A stretch of DNA of 51,462 nucleotides, taken from the NCBI RefSeq assembly GCF_030655615.1, contig NZ_JAURVJ010000114.1:1-51462 (forward strand), read 5' to 3'. The notes under the pieces are model-generated. The model searched no databases and had not been told where the DNA came from. It was given only the letters and a program-made list of their open reading frames with translations. The position numbers were made by a program, and so were the translations under genes. Numbering within the stretch: position 1 is the stretch's first letter; every line of letters begins with the position of its first letter. This DNA is from Nocardioides sp. (GTDB lineage Bacteria; Actinomycetota; Actinomycetes; Propionibacteriales; Nocardioidaceae). Shown piece by piece: positions 17,147 to 24,920 of the stretch.

Positions 17147-18415
17147 CTACCAGTGCTCCATGGAGCTCCGGAAGACGCCGGCCAGGTCGTCGCCCGTGAC
17201 CAGTTTGGGCGCGGTGGCGAGGAGCCGCTCCTGCTTGAGCGCCCCCTCGACCAGCCCGTCGACGTCGCCGCCGCCGTAGCCGACCTCGGCCAGGCCGTTG
17301 GGGATGCCGACGTCGCGCATCAGCGTCGACAGGACGTCGGGGAGCACGTCCGGGCCGGTCGCGGACGACGACAGCGTCGGGTCGAGCATCCGCGCGGCCG
17401 CGAGGTGGCGCTCGGGCGCGGCGTCGAAGGTGAAGCGGAAGGCCTCGGGCGCCGTGAGGGCGACCGCCATGCCGTGGGGCACGATCGGCTCGTCGGGCGG
17501 GTAGCCGTCGGGCCGGTAGTCGCGGACCCGGCCGGCGATGGGGTAGGCGTTGGCGTGGGGCACGTGGACGCCGGCGTTGCCGAAGCCCAGCCCGGCGAAC
17601 GTCGCCGCGAGCGACATCTGCTCGCGGGCCGTGGCGTCGGCCCCGTCGGCGACGGCGGCCCGGAACGAGCCGGCGAGGAGGGCCATCGCCTTCTCCGACC
17701 ACAGGTCGGCGATCGGGTTGGCCCCGCAGTAGGGCACCCGCTGCTCGGGCTGCTTGGCGTCGAAGTCGCCGTACCAGCGCGCGGTGTAGCTCTCGAGCGC
17801 GTGGCAGAGGATGTCCATCCCGGCCGCCGCCGTCACCATCGCGGGCTGGGTCAGGGTCAGCGACGGGTCGACGACGGCCATGGTCGGCCGCAGCCGCGGG
17901 TGGCTGATGCCGGTCTTGACGTGCAGCGACAGGACGTCGAGCACGCAGATCGTCGTGCTCTCGCTCCCGGTGCCCGTCGTGGTGGGGACGGCGACCAGCG
18001 GCAGCAGCGCGTCGACGGGCGCCTGCGCCTTGCCGACCGGGGCGTTGATGTAGTCCATCAGCTCGCCGGGGTTGGTGGTCAGCAGGTTGACGGCCTTGGC
18101 GGTGTCGATCGACGAGCCCCCGCCGACCGCCACGATCGCGTCGAACGGTCCGGCGTCGCGACCGAACGCGATCGCGTGGCTCAGCGACTCGTCGGTCGGC
18201 TCGACCCGAGCGGCGTCGTAGGTCGTCACCTCGAGGCCGCGCGCCTGCATCTGCTCGGCGATCCGGGCCGGGTGCCCGGTCGCGGCGACGCCGGGGTCGG
18301 TCACCAGGAGGACGCGGCGCACCCCCAGGACCGCCAGGTCGTGCCCGATCTCGGCGGAGGCGCCGGAACCGAACTTGAGGGCCGGGGACGCATAGGTGAA
18401 GACGGTCTCGCTCAC
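17147..18415 (-). CDS. Hydroxyacid-oxoacid transhydrogenase (ADHFE1-like iron-containing alcohol dehydrogenase)
   Basis: A 422-residue group III iron-dependent dehydrogenase. GGGS (98-101) binds the NAD pyrophosphate, and the metal ligands are D201, H205 (GMDILCHALESY), H287 (VPHANAYPIAG) and H314 (PIVPHGMAVALT). The segments GISHPRLRPTMAVVDP, YTARWYGD, RDYRPDGYPPDEP and PEAFRFTF...PERHL are typical of the hydroxyacid-oxoacid transhydrogenase subfamily (EC 1.1.99.24), which couples oxidation of 4-hydroxybutyrate to reduction of 2-oxoglutarate. The subfamily call rests on these motifs; a more general alcohol dehydrogenase role cannot be excluded. GTG start. The gene stands alone, divergent from the glycan operon with 248 bases between the starts. 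Confidence 0.88.
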   Translation of the reverse strand: MSETVFTYASPALKFGSGASAEIGHDLAVLGVRRVLLVTDPGVAATGHPARIAEQMQARGLEVTTYDAARVEPTDESLSHAIAFGRDAGPFDAIVAVGGGSSIDTAKAVNLLTTNPGELMDYINAPVGKAQAPVDALLPLVAVPTTTGTGSESTTICVLDVLSLHVKTGISHPRLRPTMAVVDPSLTLTQPAMVTAAAGMDILCHALESYTARWYGDFDAKQPEQRVPYCGANPIADLWSEKAMALLAGSFRAAVADGADATAREQMSLAATFAGLGFGNAGVHVPHANAYPIAGRVRDYRPDGYPPDEPIVPHGMAVALTAPEAFRFTFDAAPERHLAAARMLDPTLSSSATGPDVLPDVLSTLMRDVGIPNGLAEVGYGGGDVDGLVEGALKQERLLATAPKLVTGDDLAGVFRSSMEHW

Positions 18416-18663
18416 TCCGTCACCCTAGGGCGTCACGATGCCTCAGGGGAGCCTGGGACCGGGGTCACTTGCGCCGTCCTGGAGGGCTACTTGAGCCTGC
18501 CTTGAGGTCAATCACAGGAGCCGTCGGACGGGCGTCATTGTCAACAAACTCTGTTACCCCGTTCAGGTTGAACTGTGTCGCAGGCGCGTGGGTTACTGGC
18601 TGGAAGATCGGTCCGAGATCCGGTTCCACACGGGCGGACTCGGCGTACAGGGGGACAGAGACG
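18416..18663. promoter_or_regulatory. Divergent intergenic region upstream of the six-gene glycan operon
   Basis: This 248-base region contains the lowest-GC stretch of the neighbourhood (about 18536-18600, with TTGTCAACAAACTCTGTTAC and GTTCAGGTTGAAC), as expected for a promoter or operator region. A TTGAAC at 18568-18573 could be a -35 element, but no TAnnnT -10 lies at 17 bases, so no promoter is assigned. TCGGCGTACA at 18639-18648 matches part of the palindrome at 4819-4850. No known riboswitch, in particular no GEMM c-di-GMP motif, was recognised. Confidence 0.4.
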
Positions 18664-18918
18664 ATGTCGGTTGAGACGACTGCGTCACGTCCGGCGGGCA
18701 AGTCCGCCGCGGCGGCGGCGATAGGCGTCCTGACGACCCTTGTCCTCTTCGTCGTGGTGATCCTGGCCTTCGTGGTCGCCCCGCTGCTCCTGCTGGCCGC
18801 GGCCCTGGCGGTCTACCTCGTCCTCCGTCCGACCTCCGAGTCGACGCCCACCCCGACCGCCGTCGGCGTCGCCCCCACCGCCACCGCCACCCACGGGTTC
18901 GGGTCGGGCGTCCGGTGA
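18664..18918 (+). CDS. 84-residue membrane protein, first gene of the glycan operon
   Basis: A small protein with a Ser/Ala-rich cytoplasmic start (MSVETTASRPAGKSAAAAA), one long or two tightly packed hydrophobic segments (IGVLTTLVLFVVVILAFVVAPLLLLAAALAVYLVL, here positions about 20-54), and a Thr/Pro-rich tail. No family is recognised. The frame is open from 18469, but the ATG at 18664 has a GGGGGA ribosome binding site and starts the membrane protein cleanly. Its TGA overlaps the GTG of the glycosyltransferase gene (GTGA, 18915-18918). It may be a membrane partner or assembly factor for the glycosyltransferase, by analogy with small subunits of synthase-type glycan exporters; this is inference from position. 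Confidence 0.7.
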   Translation: MSVETTASRPAGKSAAAAAIGVLTTLVLFVVVILAFVVAPLLLLAAALAVYLVLRPTSESTPTPTAVGVAPTATATHGFGSGVR

Positions 18919-21044
18919 GCGGCACGGCGACCCGCTCGGTCCCGCGGCTCTCCGACGGTGTCGAGAACGAGCTCGGGCACGCGCTCCCCGAGGGCATCTG
19001 CCGCACGTTCCGCGTGATGCCCTACGCCCACCACCAGGGCCGCATCCTGGTGGCGGTCACCGACGCCGAGGACGCGATCGCCGAGCACGTCGTGGCCGAG
19101 CGCCTCGACCGCCCCGTCGTCCTGGTCCGCCACACGGCCCACGAGATCAGCGACGTCATCGACCAGGCCTACCCGCCGGTCGAGGCCGAGGTCGAGTCCC
19201 CCCAGGCCCGCCGGGCCCGGATGCAGATGACCCGGATGCTCACCCGCAGCGGCCTGGTGACCTCGGCGCAGATGCAGCGCGCGATGCTCGAGTACTCCCG
19301 CACCGGCGACCCGCTGGGCGACATCCTGGTCTCCCACGGGTCGATCTCCGAGGACGTGCTCGTCGCCGCCCTCTCCGAGATGCACCAGCTGCAGCGCGTC
19401 GGCCTGGTCGGCTTCGAGCCCGACTACGACATCGCCCGCCGCCTGCCCGAGAAGACCGTGCGGACCCTGCAGGCCATCCCGGTCGCCGAGACCGAGGGCG
19501 AGGTCCTGGTCGCGGTCGCCCGTCCGCTGTCGCCCGCCGACGCCCGCGAGGTCGAGGACCTCCTGGGCCAGCCCTTCCGCCAGCTGCTCGCCAACCGCAG
19601 CGACCTCGACCAGCTCATCCAGCGCATCCACAGCCACCACTACGTCGACGTGTCCACGCGGTTCCTCAAGGACAACTTCCCGGAGCGCTCGGCCCACGTG
19701 GTCGTCACGCCGGCGCAGAAGGCCCTCTTCCTCGTCGCGGTCGTCGCGGTCGTCGTCTGCGCCGCGTTCTGGCCGACCGCCACCGCCACCGCCGTGATCG
19801 GGGCCGGGACCCTGCTCTACCTCTTCGTGGCGCTCTACCGCGTGCGGCTCACGCTCCACGCCCTGGGGGCCCGCCTCGAGACCGACGTGACCGACGAGGA
19901 GATCGCGGCGCTCGACGAGCGCAACCTGCCCGTCTACACGATCCTGGTGCCGCTCTACCGCGAGGCCGCGATCGTGCCGCGGCTCATCCGCGACATCGAC
20001 GCGCTCGACTACCCGCGCACCCGGCTCGACGTCAAGCTCCTCTGCGAGGCCGACGACCTCGACACGATCGACAAGATCAAGGAGCTGGCGCTCCCGCCCC
20101 ACTACCACCTCGTGGTGGTGCCCGACAGCCAGCCCAAGACCAAGCCCAAGGCGTGCAACTACGGCCTGCAGCTGGCCACCGGGTCGCTCACCGTGATCTA
20201 CGACGCCGAGGACCGCCCCGACCCCGACCAGCTCAAGAAGGTGCTCGTCGCCTTCGAGCGGGTGACCGACGACGTGGTGTGCGTCCAGGCCAAGCTCAAC
20301 TACTACAACCAGGACCAGAACCTCCTCACGTCCTGGTTCGCCAACGAGTACTCCATGCAGTTCGAGCTGGTGCTGCCGGCGATGGGTGCCTCGGAGTCCC
20401 CGATCCCGCTGGGCGGCTCGTCCAACCACTTCAAGACCCACGTCCTGCGCGAGATCGGCGCCTGGGACCCCTACAACGTGACCGAGGACGCCGACCTCGG
20501 CATCCGTCTCCACCGCGAGGGCTACCGCACCGCGCTGGTCGACTCGACGACGCTCGAGGAGGCCAACTCGCAGGTCGGCAACTGGGTGCGCCAGCGCTCG
20601 CGCTGGAACAAGGGCTACTTCCAGACCTGGCTGGTGCACATGCGCCACCCGTTCCAGCTGCTCCGCCAGACCGGTCTCAAGGGCTTCGTGTCGTTCAACC
20701 TGACGATGGCCACGGCTCTCGTCCTGCTCATGAACCCGATCTTCTGGGCCCTCACCAGCGCCTACCTGCTGACCGAGTGGTCGGTCATCGAGGCCGTCTA
20801 CCCCGCCCCGGTCTTCTACGCGTCGAGCCTGATGCTCGTCGTCGGCAACTTCGTCTTCGTCTACCTCAACGTCGCCGGCAGCCTGCAGCGCGGCGAGTTC
20901 GGTCTCACCCGGACCGCGCTGCTCTCCCCCATCTACTGGGGACTGATGAGCTATGCCGCCTGGCGCGGCTTCATCCAGCTGTTCACCAACCCGTTCTACT
21001 GGGAGAAGACCGAGCACGGCATCGACGAGGCACCCGCGCCATGA
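18915..21044 (+). CDS. GT2 family membrane glycosyltransferase with N-terminal GspE_N/MshEN-like domains
   Basis: A 709-residue protein. Residues about 15-90 and 165-245 are two GspE_N-type modules (CRTFRVMPYAHHQGRILVAV; VRTLQAIPVAETEGEVLVAV) flanking a MshEN-like helical pair (GLVTSAQMQRAMLEY, DPLGDILVSHGSISEDVLV). MshEN domains bind c-di-GMP; here the RLG arginine is Pro133, so binding is uncertain. Membrane helices at about 268-308 lead to a processive-type GT2 domain: TILVPLYRE, DAED (430-433, DxD), TEDADLG (523-529) and QRSRWNKGY (Q-x-x-R-W), followed by C-terminal helices (about 590-690). E. coli NfrB has a comparable GT2 plus MshEN make-up in the opposite order. It probably polymerises a sugar at the membrane. 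Coupled by overlaps to both neighbours. Confidence 0.88.
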   Translation: MSGTATRSVPRLSDGVENELGHALPEGICRTFRVMPYAHHQGRILVAVTDAEDAIAEHVVAERLDRPVVLVRHTAHEISDVIDQAYPPVEAEVESPQARRARMQMTRMLTRSGLVTSAQMQRAMLEYSRTGDPLGDILVSHGSISEDVLVAALSEMHQLQRVGLVGFEPDYDIARRLPEKTVRTLQAIPVAETEGEVLVAVARPLSPADAREVEDLLGQPFRQLLANRSDLDQLIQRIHSHHYVDVSTRFLKDNFPERSAHVVVTPAQKALFLVAVVAVVVCAAFWPTATATAVIGAGTLLYLFVALYRVRLTLHALGARLETDVTDEEIAALDERNLPVYTILVPLYREAAIVPRLIRDIDALDYPRTRLDVKLLCEADDLDTIDKIKELALPPHYHLVVVPDSQPKTKPKACNYGLQLATGSLTVIYDAEDRPDPDQLKKVLVAFERVTDDVVCVQAKLNYYNQDQNLLTSWFANEYSMQFELVLPAMGASESPIPLGGSSNHFKTHVLREIGAWDPYNVTEDADLGIRLHREGYRTALVDSTTLEEANSQVGNWVRQRSRWNKGYFQTWLVHMRHPFQLLRQTGLKGFVSFNLTMATALVLLMNPIFWALTSAYLLTEWSVIEAVYPAPVFYASSLMLVVGNFVFVYLNVAGSLQRGEFGLTRTALLSPIYWGLMSYAAWRGFIQLFTNPFYWEKTEHGIDEAPAP

Positions 21045-22966
21045 CCTCCGAGGCCACCGAGACCACCGACGCCTCAGACGCCGCCGGCACCGCCGGGGCC
21101 ACGGAGACCGCCGGGTCCGCGGTGACCGCCGGCGCCGGTGCGCGCGCGACGGGGGTGGCGACGGCGACCGAGTCCCCCGCCGCCGACACCTCGCTCCGCG
21201 GCCGCTCCTCGGGCGTCGTCCAGGCGGTCGGTCGCCGACCCGCCGACATCCGGCGCCGCCCGTGGGAGAGCCTCGCGATCTTCGTGGTCTTCGCCGTCTC
21301 CTACTCCGTGCTCGGCCACTGGCTGGTCGTCGACCTCCACGTCGTGGGCTTCGAGACCCTCGACCGCTGGGCGCGCGCCCTCATGGTCTCGACCAACGAC
21401 CCGCCCAAGCTCGCCGCCGTCGGCTTCGACCTCCCACCCCTGTCGGTGCTGTTCCTCGCCCCGTTCGCGGTGGTCCCGGCCCTGACGAAGACGCTGGCCG
21501 TGGTCCCCGTCGTGTCGGCCGTCTTCGCCGGCTTCACGATGGTCACCGTCAACACGATGATGCGGCGCGCACAGGTCGTCATCGCCGTCCGGCTGGCCGT
21601 GCTGGCCGCGCTCGGCCTCAACCCGCTCGTGGTCATGTACGCCTCGACCGGTGGGCGGAGCTTCCTGTGGCTCGCGCTCGTGCTCGCCGCCCTGGGCGCG
21701 ATCTTCGCCTGGTACGTCACCGCCGACATCCGCTTCGTGATGGTCGCCGGGGTGGCCTTCGCCGTCGCGACCCTCGCCGGCTACGGCAGCCTCGTGTGGT
21801 TCCTGGTCAGCCTCGTCCTGGTCGCGGTGATCCTCGCCCGCCTCGGCGCCGACGGCACCGAGGTCGAGGGCACCACCGTGGGCCTCGCGTCCCCGACCGT
21901 CTACGTGGTCGCGCTGTGGTCGGCGTTCAACCTGGCCATCCTCGGCGCGCCGTTCCACTGGGTGACCGAGAGCAGCGACGTGGGGACGTCCGGCGGTGTC
22001 TCCGACCTCTCCTTCCTCGAGATCCTGCGCGGGACCGGCGAGCTCGTCCTCGACGGCGCCCCGATCGCGATCGTCGTGCTGCCGGCCCTGCTCTTCACCG
22101 GCGTCGCGCGCCGCAACGGCTTCGCGCTCTGGCTCGGCATCCTGCTGCTCGTCACGATCCTCACCCCGGGCGTGGCGGTCCTGGTGCACCTGACCGACTC
22201 GCCGCTCACGATGGACAACGCCCTGCCGATGCTGCTCGTCTCCGTGGTCGGGGCAGTCTGGCTGGCGCGCTCGACCGTGCAGGGTCCGGGGCTGGTGGCC
22301 GCCGCCCTCGCCGCCGGTCTGGCCCTGAGCATCCCGTGGACCTTCTCCTCGATGGAGACCTTCCGTCACCAGGGCCTGGAGCGTGCGTTCCACGACGCCA
22401 TCACCACGGGAGAGACCCAGGAGGGCACCCGCACCCTCGACGGGTCCTACGTCGGGTACGGCCTCGAGCAGGAGGTCGCCGACTACATCTCCGACCACGT
22501 CGACGGCCGGGGCTCGGTCCTCACCGACAACGCCTCCACCTACGCCGTGGTCCTGCTGACCGGCGCGCCCGAGCTCTTCCTCGACCGGGTCGACCGGTCC
22601 GACGACGACTGGGCCGAGGCCGCCGAGGCCCCCGCCGACCACGTCGACTACCTGCTCCTCTCCACCGACACCGCCCGCGACGCCCTGAGCCGCCGCTACC
22701 CCGAGGCCGCCGCCGGCGACGACCTGGTCCTCGAGCAGGTCTTCGCCAACGACCGCTACGTCCTGGTGAAGGTGCCCGACGACTACCGCTACGGCGACCA
22801 GCTGCCCGACGACCTCGACGCCGACGGCAACGGGGTCCTCGACAGCGAGGAGTCCGCCGACCCCGACGGCGCCCTCGACGAGGGCGGCGTGGGTGGCGTC
22901 GTCGGCGAGGGACCCGCAGACAGCACCGACAGCACTGCCGACGAGCAATCAGGAGGCACGCCATGA
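21041..22966 (+). CDS. Polytopic GT-C-like membrane protein with C-terminal EF-hand-like loop
   Basis: A 641-residue integral membrane protein. After an Ala/Thr-rich cytoplasmic tail (1-70) come about ten hydrophobic segments, starting SLAIFVVFAVSYSVLGHWLVV. The first outer loop holds FETLDRWARALMVSTNDPPK and AAVGFDLPPLSVLF, the place where GT-C sugar transferases carry catalytic acids. A soluble C-terminal domain (about 450-590) follows, then an acidic tail with D593ADGNGVLDSEE604, a textbook EF-hand calcium loop. It is likely a lipid-linked-sugar glycosyltransferase or glycan-modifying partner of the preceding GT2; the exact family was not recognised. ATG in an ATGA overlap (21041-21044), stop in an ATGA overlap (22963-22966). 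Confidence 0.75.
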   Translation: MTSEATETTDASDAAGTAGATETAGSAVTAGAGARATGVATATESPAADTSLRGRSSGVVQAVGRRPADIRRRPWESLAIFVVFAVSYSVLGHWLVVDLHVVGFETLDRWARALMVSTNDPPKLAAVGFDLPPLSVLFLAPFAVVPALTKTLAVVPVVSAVFAGFTMVTVNTMMRRAQVVIAVRLAVLAALGLNPLVVMYASTGGRSFLWLALVLAALGAIFAWYVTADIRFVMVAGVAFAVATLAGYGSLVWFLVSLVLVAVILARLGADGTEVEGTTVGLASPTVYVVALWSAFNLAILGAPFHWVTESSDVGTSGGVSDLSFLEILRGTGELVLDGAPIAIVVLPALLFTGVARRNGFALWLGILLLVTILTPGVAVLVHLTDSPLTMDNALPMLLVSVVGAVWLARSTVQGPGLVAAALAAGLALSIPWTFSSMETFRHQGLERAFHDAITTGETQEGTRTLDGSYVGYGLEQEVADYISDHVDGRGSVLTDNASTYAVVLLTGAPELFLDRVDRSDDDWAEAAEAPADHVDYLLLSTDTARDALSRRYPEAAAGDDLVLEQVFANDRYVLVKVPDDYRYGDQLPDDLDADGNGVLDSEESADPDGALDEGGVGGVVGEGPADSTDSTADEQSGGTP

Positions 22967-23757
22967 TGCAGAAGAAGCCGTCCGTGATCGGGATCGCGCC
23001 CTCGGTCGCCGACATCAAGTCCGCACGCACCCGGGTCGGCAAGGTCGACTTCGGCACCAGTCTCAGTGCGCGCTTCTCGGAGGAGGAGCCCGACGGCACC
23101 CTCGACGAGATCGACGCCCCGCCGCCGGCCGCGCCGGCCGAGGCCCCCGAACCCGAGCCCGCGGACGACCCGTCCCACGAGGCCCACCTGGCTGTCGACG
23201 CCCTCGACGGCGAGACCCGGGCCGCCGCGCGCAGCACCGGGGAGATGCTCGAGCGGCTGATGTCGCTGATGGCCAAGGACACCCAGGACACCCAGGACAC
23301 GCTCGACACCCAGCACACACCGCCGGAGGCGTTCGCCGTGCCCGACCCGACCTCGCCGAGCTTCTCGACCGGACCGACCCCGGCCCGTCCCGGGCGTCCC
23401 GACGAGGCCGTCGGCCGCACCGTGGCCGAGGTCGCCGAGTCGCTGATCGCCGCGATGCGGCGCGTCAACGAGGCCCACGAGCGTCACGTCGTGGCGCTCG
23501 AGCTCGAGACCGCGCGCCGCTGCGAGCTGCTCACCTCCCAGGCCGACCTCGACGCCGAGCTGATCCGGCTGCACGCGCGGCGCGACGCGCACGCCATCGT
23601 GTTCGCCGCCCGCTCGCGCACCGGCGAGGTCGACATCGACCTCCACGAGAGCGAGCAGCTCGAGGAGATCGGCGAGACGTTCTCCCGCTTCGCCGAGACG
23701 ATCGAGACGACCGTCGCGTCGCGACGGCCGTTCCCCGACTTCCCGCAGGACTCGTGA
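22963..23757 (+). CDS. Helical cytoplasmic protein of the glycan operon
   Basis: A 264-residue protein without signal peptide or membrane segment. The first 70 residues are polar with a conserved-looking start (MMQKKPSVIGIAPSVADIKS), then Pro/Glu-rich disorder, a short repeat of DTQ triplets (23278-23313), and a long helical, coiled-coil-prone C-terminal half (RTVAEVAESLIAAMRRVNEA, EAHERHVVALELETARRCEL, FSRFAETIETTV). No family recognised. It could be a cytoplasmic scaffold or regulator for the glycosyltransferase. AGGAGG lies before the ATG at 22963, which overlaps the preceding stop; an adjacent ATG at 22966 is also possible. Its stop overlaps the GTG of the next gene (GTGA, 23754-23757). 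Confidence 0.7.
   Translation: MMQKKPSVIGIAPSVADIKSARTRVGKVDFGTSLSARFSEEEPDGTLDEIDAPPPAAPAEAPEPEPADDPSHEAHLAVDALDGETRAAARSTGEMLERLMSLMAKDTQDTQDTLDTQHTPPEAFAVPDPTSPSFSTGPTPARPGRPDEAVGRTVAEVAESLIAAMRRVNEAHERHVVALELETARRCELLTSQADLDAELIRLHARRDAHAIVFAARSRTGEVDIDLHESEQLEEIGETFSRFAETIETTVASRRPFPDFPQDS
23278..23313 (+). repeat. Four 9-bp coding repeats (DTQ/DTL triplets)
   Basis: GACACCCAG-type units occur four times in frame (one copy reads GACACGCTC) in the disordered middle of the helical protein. This is a small slippage-type repeat that lengthens a linker. Confidence 0.7.
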
Positions 23758-24920
23758 AGCTGCCGCACACCCGCCCCGCCCTCCCGGCCGTCGCCCTGGG
23801 CCTCCTCCTCGTCCTGGTGCCGTCGGCCTGCAGCAGTGGCAGCTCCTCGGCCGGGTCCGCAGCGGAGCAGCCCTCGTCCGGTGAGCCGTCGCCCCTCCTC
23901 GGCGACGGCCCGGCCGCCGGTCCCGGCACGCCGGCAGCCCTCGACGAGGACCTCTTCAGCGTCGAGTCGCCGTGGAACGTCGCGGTCGAGGACGCCCCGG
24001 TCGACCCCGACTCGGCGGCCCTGCTCGACCAGTCCCTCCTGCGGACCCTCGAGGGACCCGACGGCGTCGTCAACGAGCGCGCCGTCGCCAACGTCTACCT
24101 CGACGTGCGCGAGGGCGGTCCGACCGTGGTCGCCGGAGGAGTCCCCACGGTGCTGACCTGCCGGCAGGACCGCTGCGGCGACGGCACGGGCGAGCTCACC
24201 GTCCCGGTTCCCGACGACGTCGACCCCGACCCGCTGCAGGACGGGCGCTTCACCGTCCTCGACCCGGCCACGCGTACCGGCTACGACCTGTGGCGCGCCC
24301 GGCGCGAGGACGACGGCACCATCTCCTACTACTTCCTGCGCCGGTGGGACCTCGACGGCCCGGGCTTCAGCCGGCCCTACGTCGAGGGGGCACGGGGCTC
24401 GGGCCTGCCGCTGTTCGCGGGCCTGGTCCGGCCCGACGAGCTCACGTCGTGCCGGATCGACCACGCCCTGGCCCTCAGCGTCCCCGGTCCGGCCGCCGGC
24501 TCCTTCGTGCAGCCCGCGTCGTCGACCGACGGCGACAACACCGGTGTCGCGGTGCCCGAGGGCGCCCGCCTCCGCCTGCGGCCCGACTTCCTCGCCGAGG
24601 CCCCGGTCGACCCGGTCACCGGCAGCACCCTGCCGTTCGACGCGGCCCAGCGCGACCGGGCCGACTGCATCGTCACGGCGCTGCAGCGCTACGGCGCCTT
24701 CGTGGTCGGCCGGGCCGACGTACCGACCCTGCACGTGCAGTCCGCCGCCGGCGACGCCGACGACGAGGCGACCGGGCTCACCGGCGACGAGCTGCTGAGC
24801 CTGGGCCTCGACGACTTCGAGGTCCTCGACCTCGACGGCCTGACGCGCTACCCCTACCCCGACCCGACCGACCCGACCGACCCGACCGACCCGACCGACC
24901 CGACCGAGGACGACCGATGA
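23754..24920 (+). CDS. Predicted exported lipoprotein of the glycan operon, unknown family
   Basis: A 388-residue protein with a lipoprotein-like signal (LPAVALGLLLVLVPSAC; the -3 residue of the lipobox is unusual). The mature part, beginning DLFSVESPWNVAVEDAPVDP, runs through YDLWRARREDDGTISYYFLR, GLVRPDELTSCRIDHALALSVP, VPEGARLRLRPDF and CIVTALQRYGAFVVGRADVP. The last three segments recall a family of secreted proteins of unknown function with the pattern HALRFTVP ... PMGARLRLK ... ALQRYGM; this is from memory, not a search. The protein ends in five DPT triplets. It may process, bind or help release the glycan outside the membrane. GTG start in a GTGA overlap; stop overlaps the next ATG (24917-24920). 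Confidence 0.7.
   Translation: MKLPHTRPALPAVALGLLLVLVPSACSSGSSSAGSAAEQPSSGEPSPLLGDGPAAGPGTPAALDEDLFSVESPWNVAVEDAPVDPDSAALLDQSLLRTLEGPDGVVNERAVANVYLDVREGGPTVVAGGVPTVLTCRQDRCGDGTGELTVPVPDDVDPDPLQDGRFTVLDPATRTGYDLWRARREDDGTISYYFLRRWDLDGPGFSRPYVEGARGSGLPLFAGLVRPDELTSCRIDHALALSVPGPAAGSFVQPASSTDGDNTGVAVPEGARLRLRPDFLAEAPVDPVTGSTLPFDAAQRDRADCIVTALQRYGAFVVGRADVPTLHVQSAAGDADDEATGLTGDELLSLGLDDFEVLDLDGLTRYPYPDPTDPTDPTDPTDPTEDDR
24861..24905 (+). repeat. Five perfect 9-bp coding repeats (DPT tail)
   Basis: GACCCGACC is repeated five times at the very 3' end of the lipoprotein gene and encodes (Asp-Pro-Thr)5 at residues 370-384. It is a likely slippage site that changes tail length in steps of three residues without disturbing the frame of the overlapping next gene. 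Confidence 0.9.

Noticed and set aside
18416..18663. c-di-GMP (GEMM) or c-di-AMP (ydaO) riboswitch before the glycan operon
   Set aside because: None of the conserved riboswitch core motifs could be found.
18813..21017. 734-codon minus-strand frame
   Set aside because: Exact antisense of the GT2 gene, whose domains are clear.
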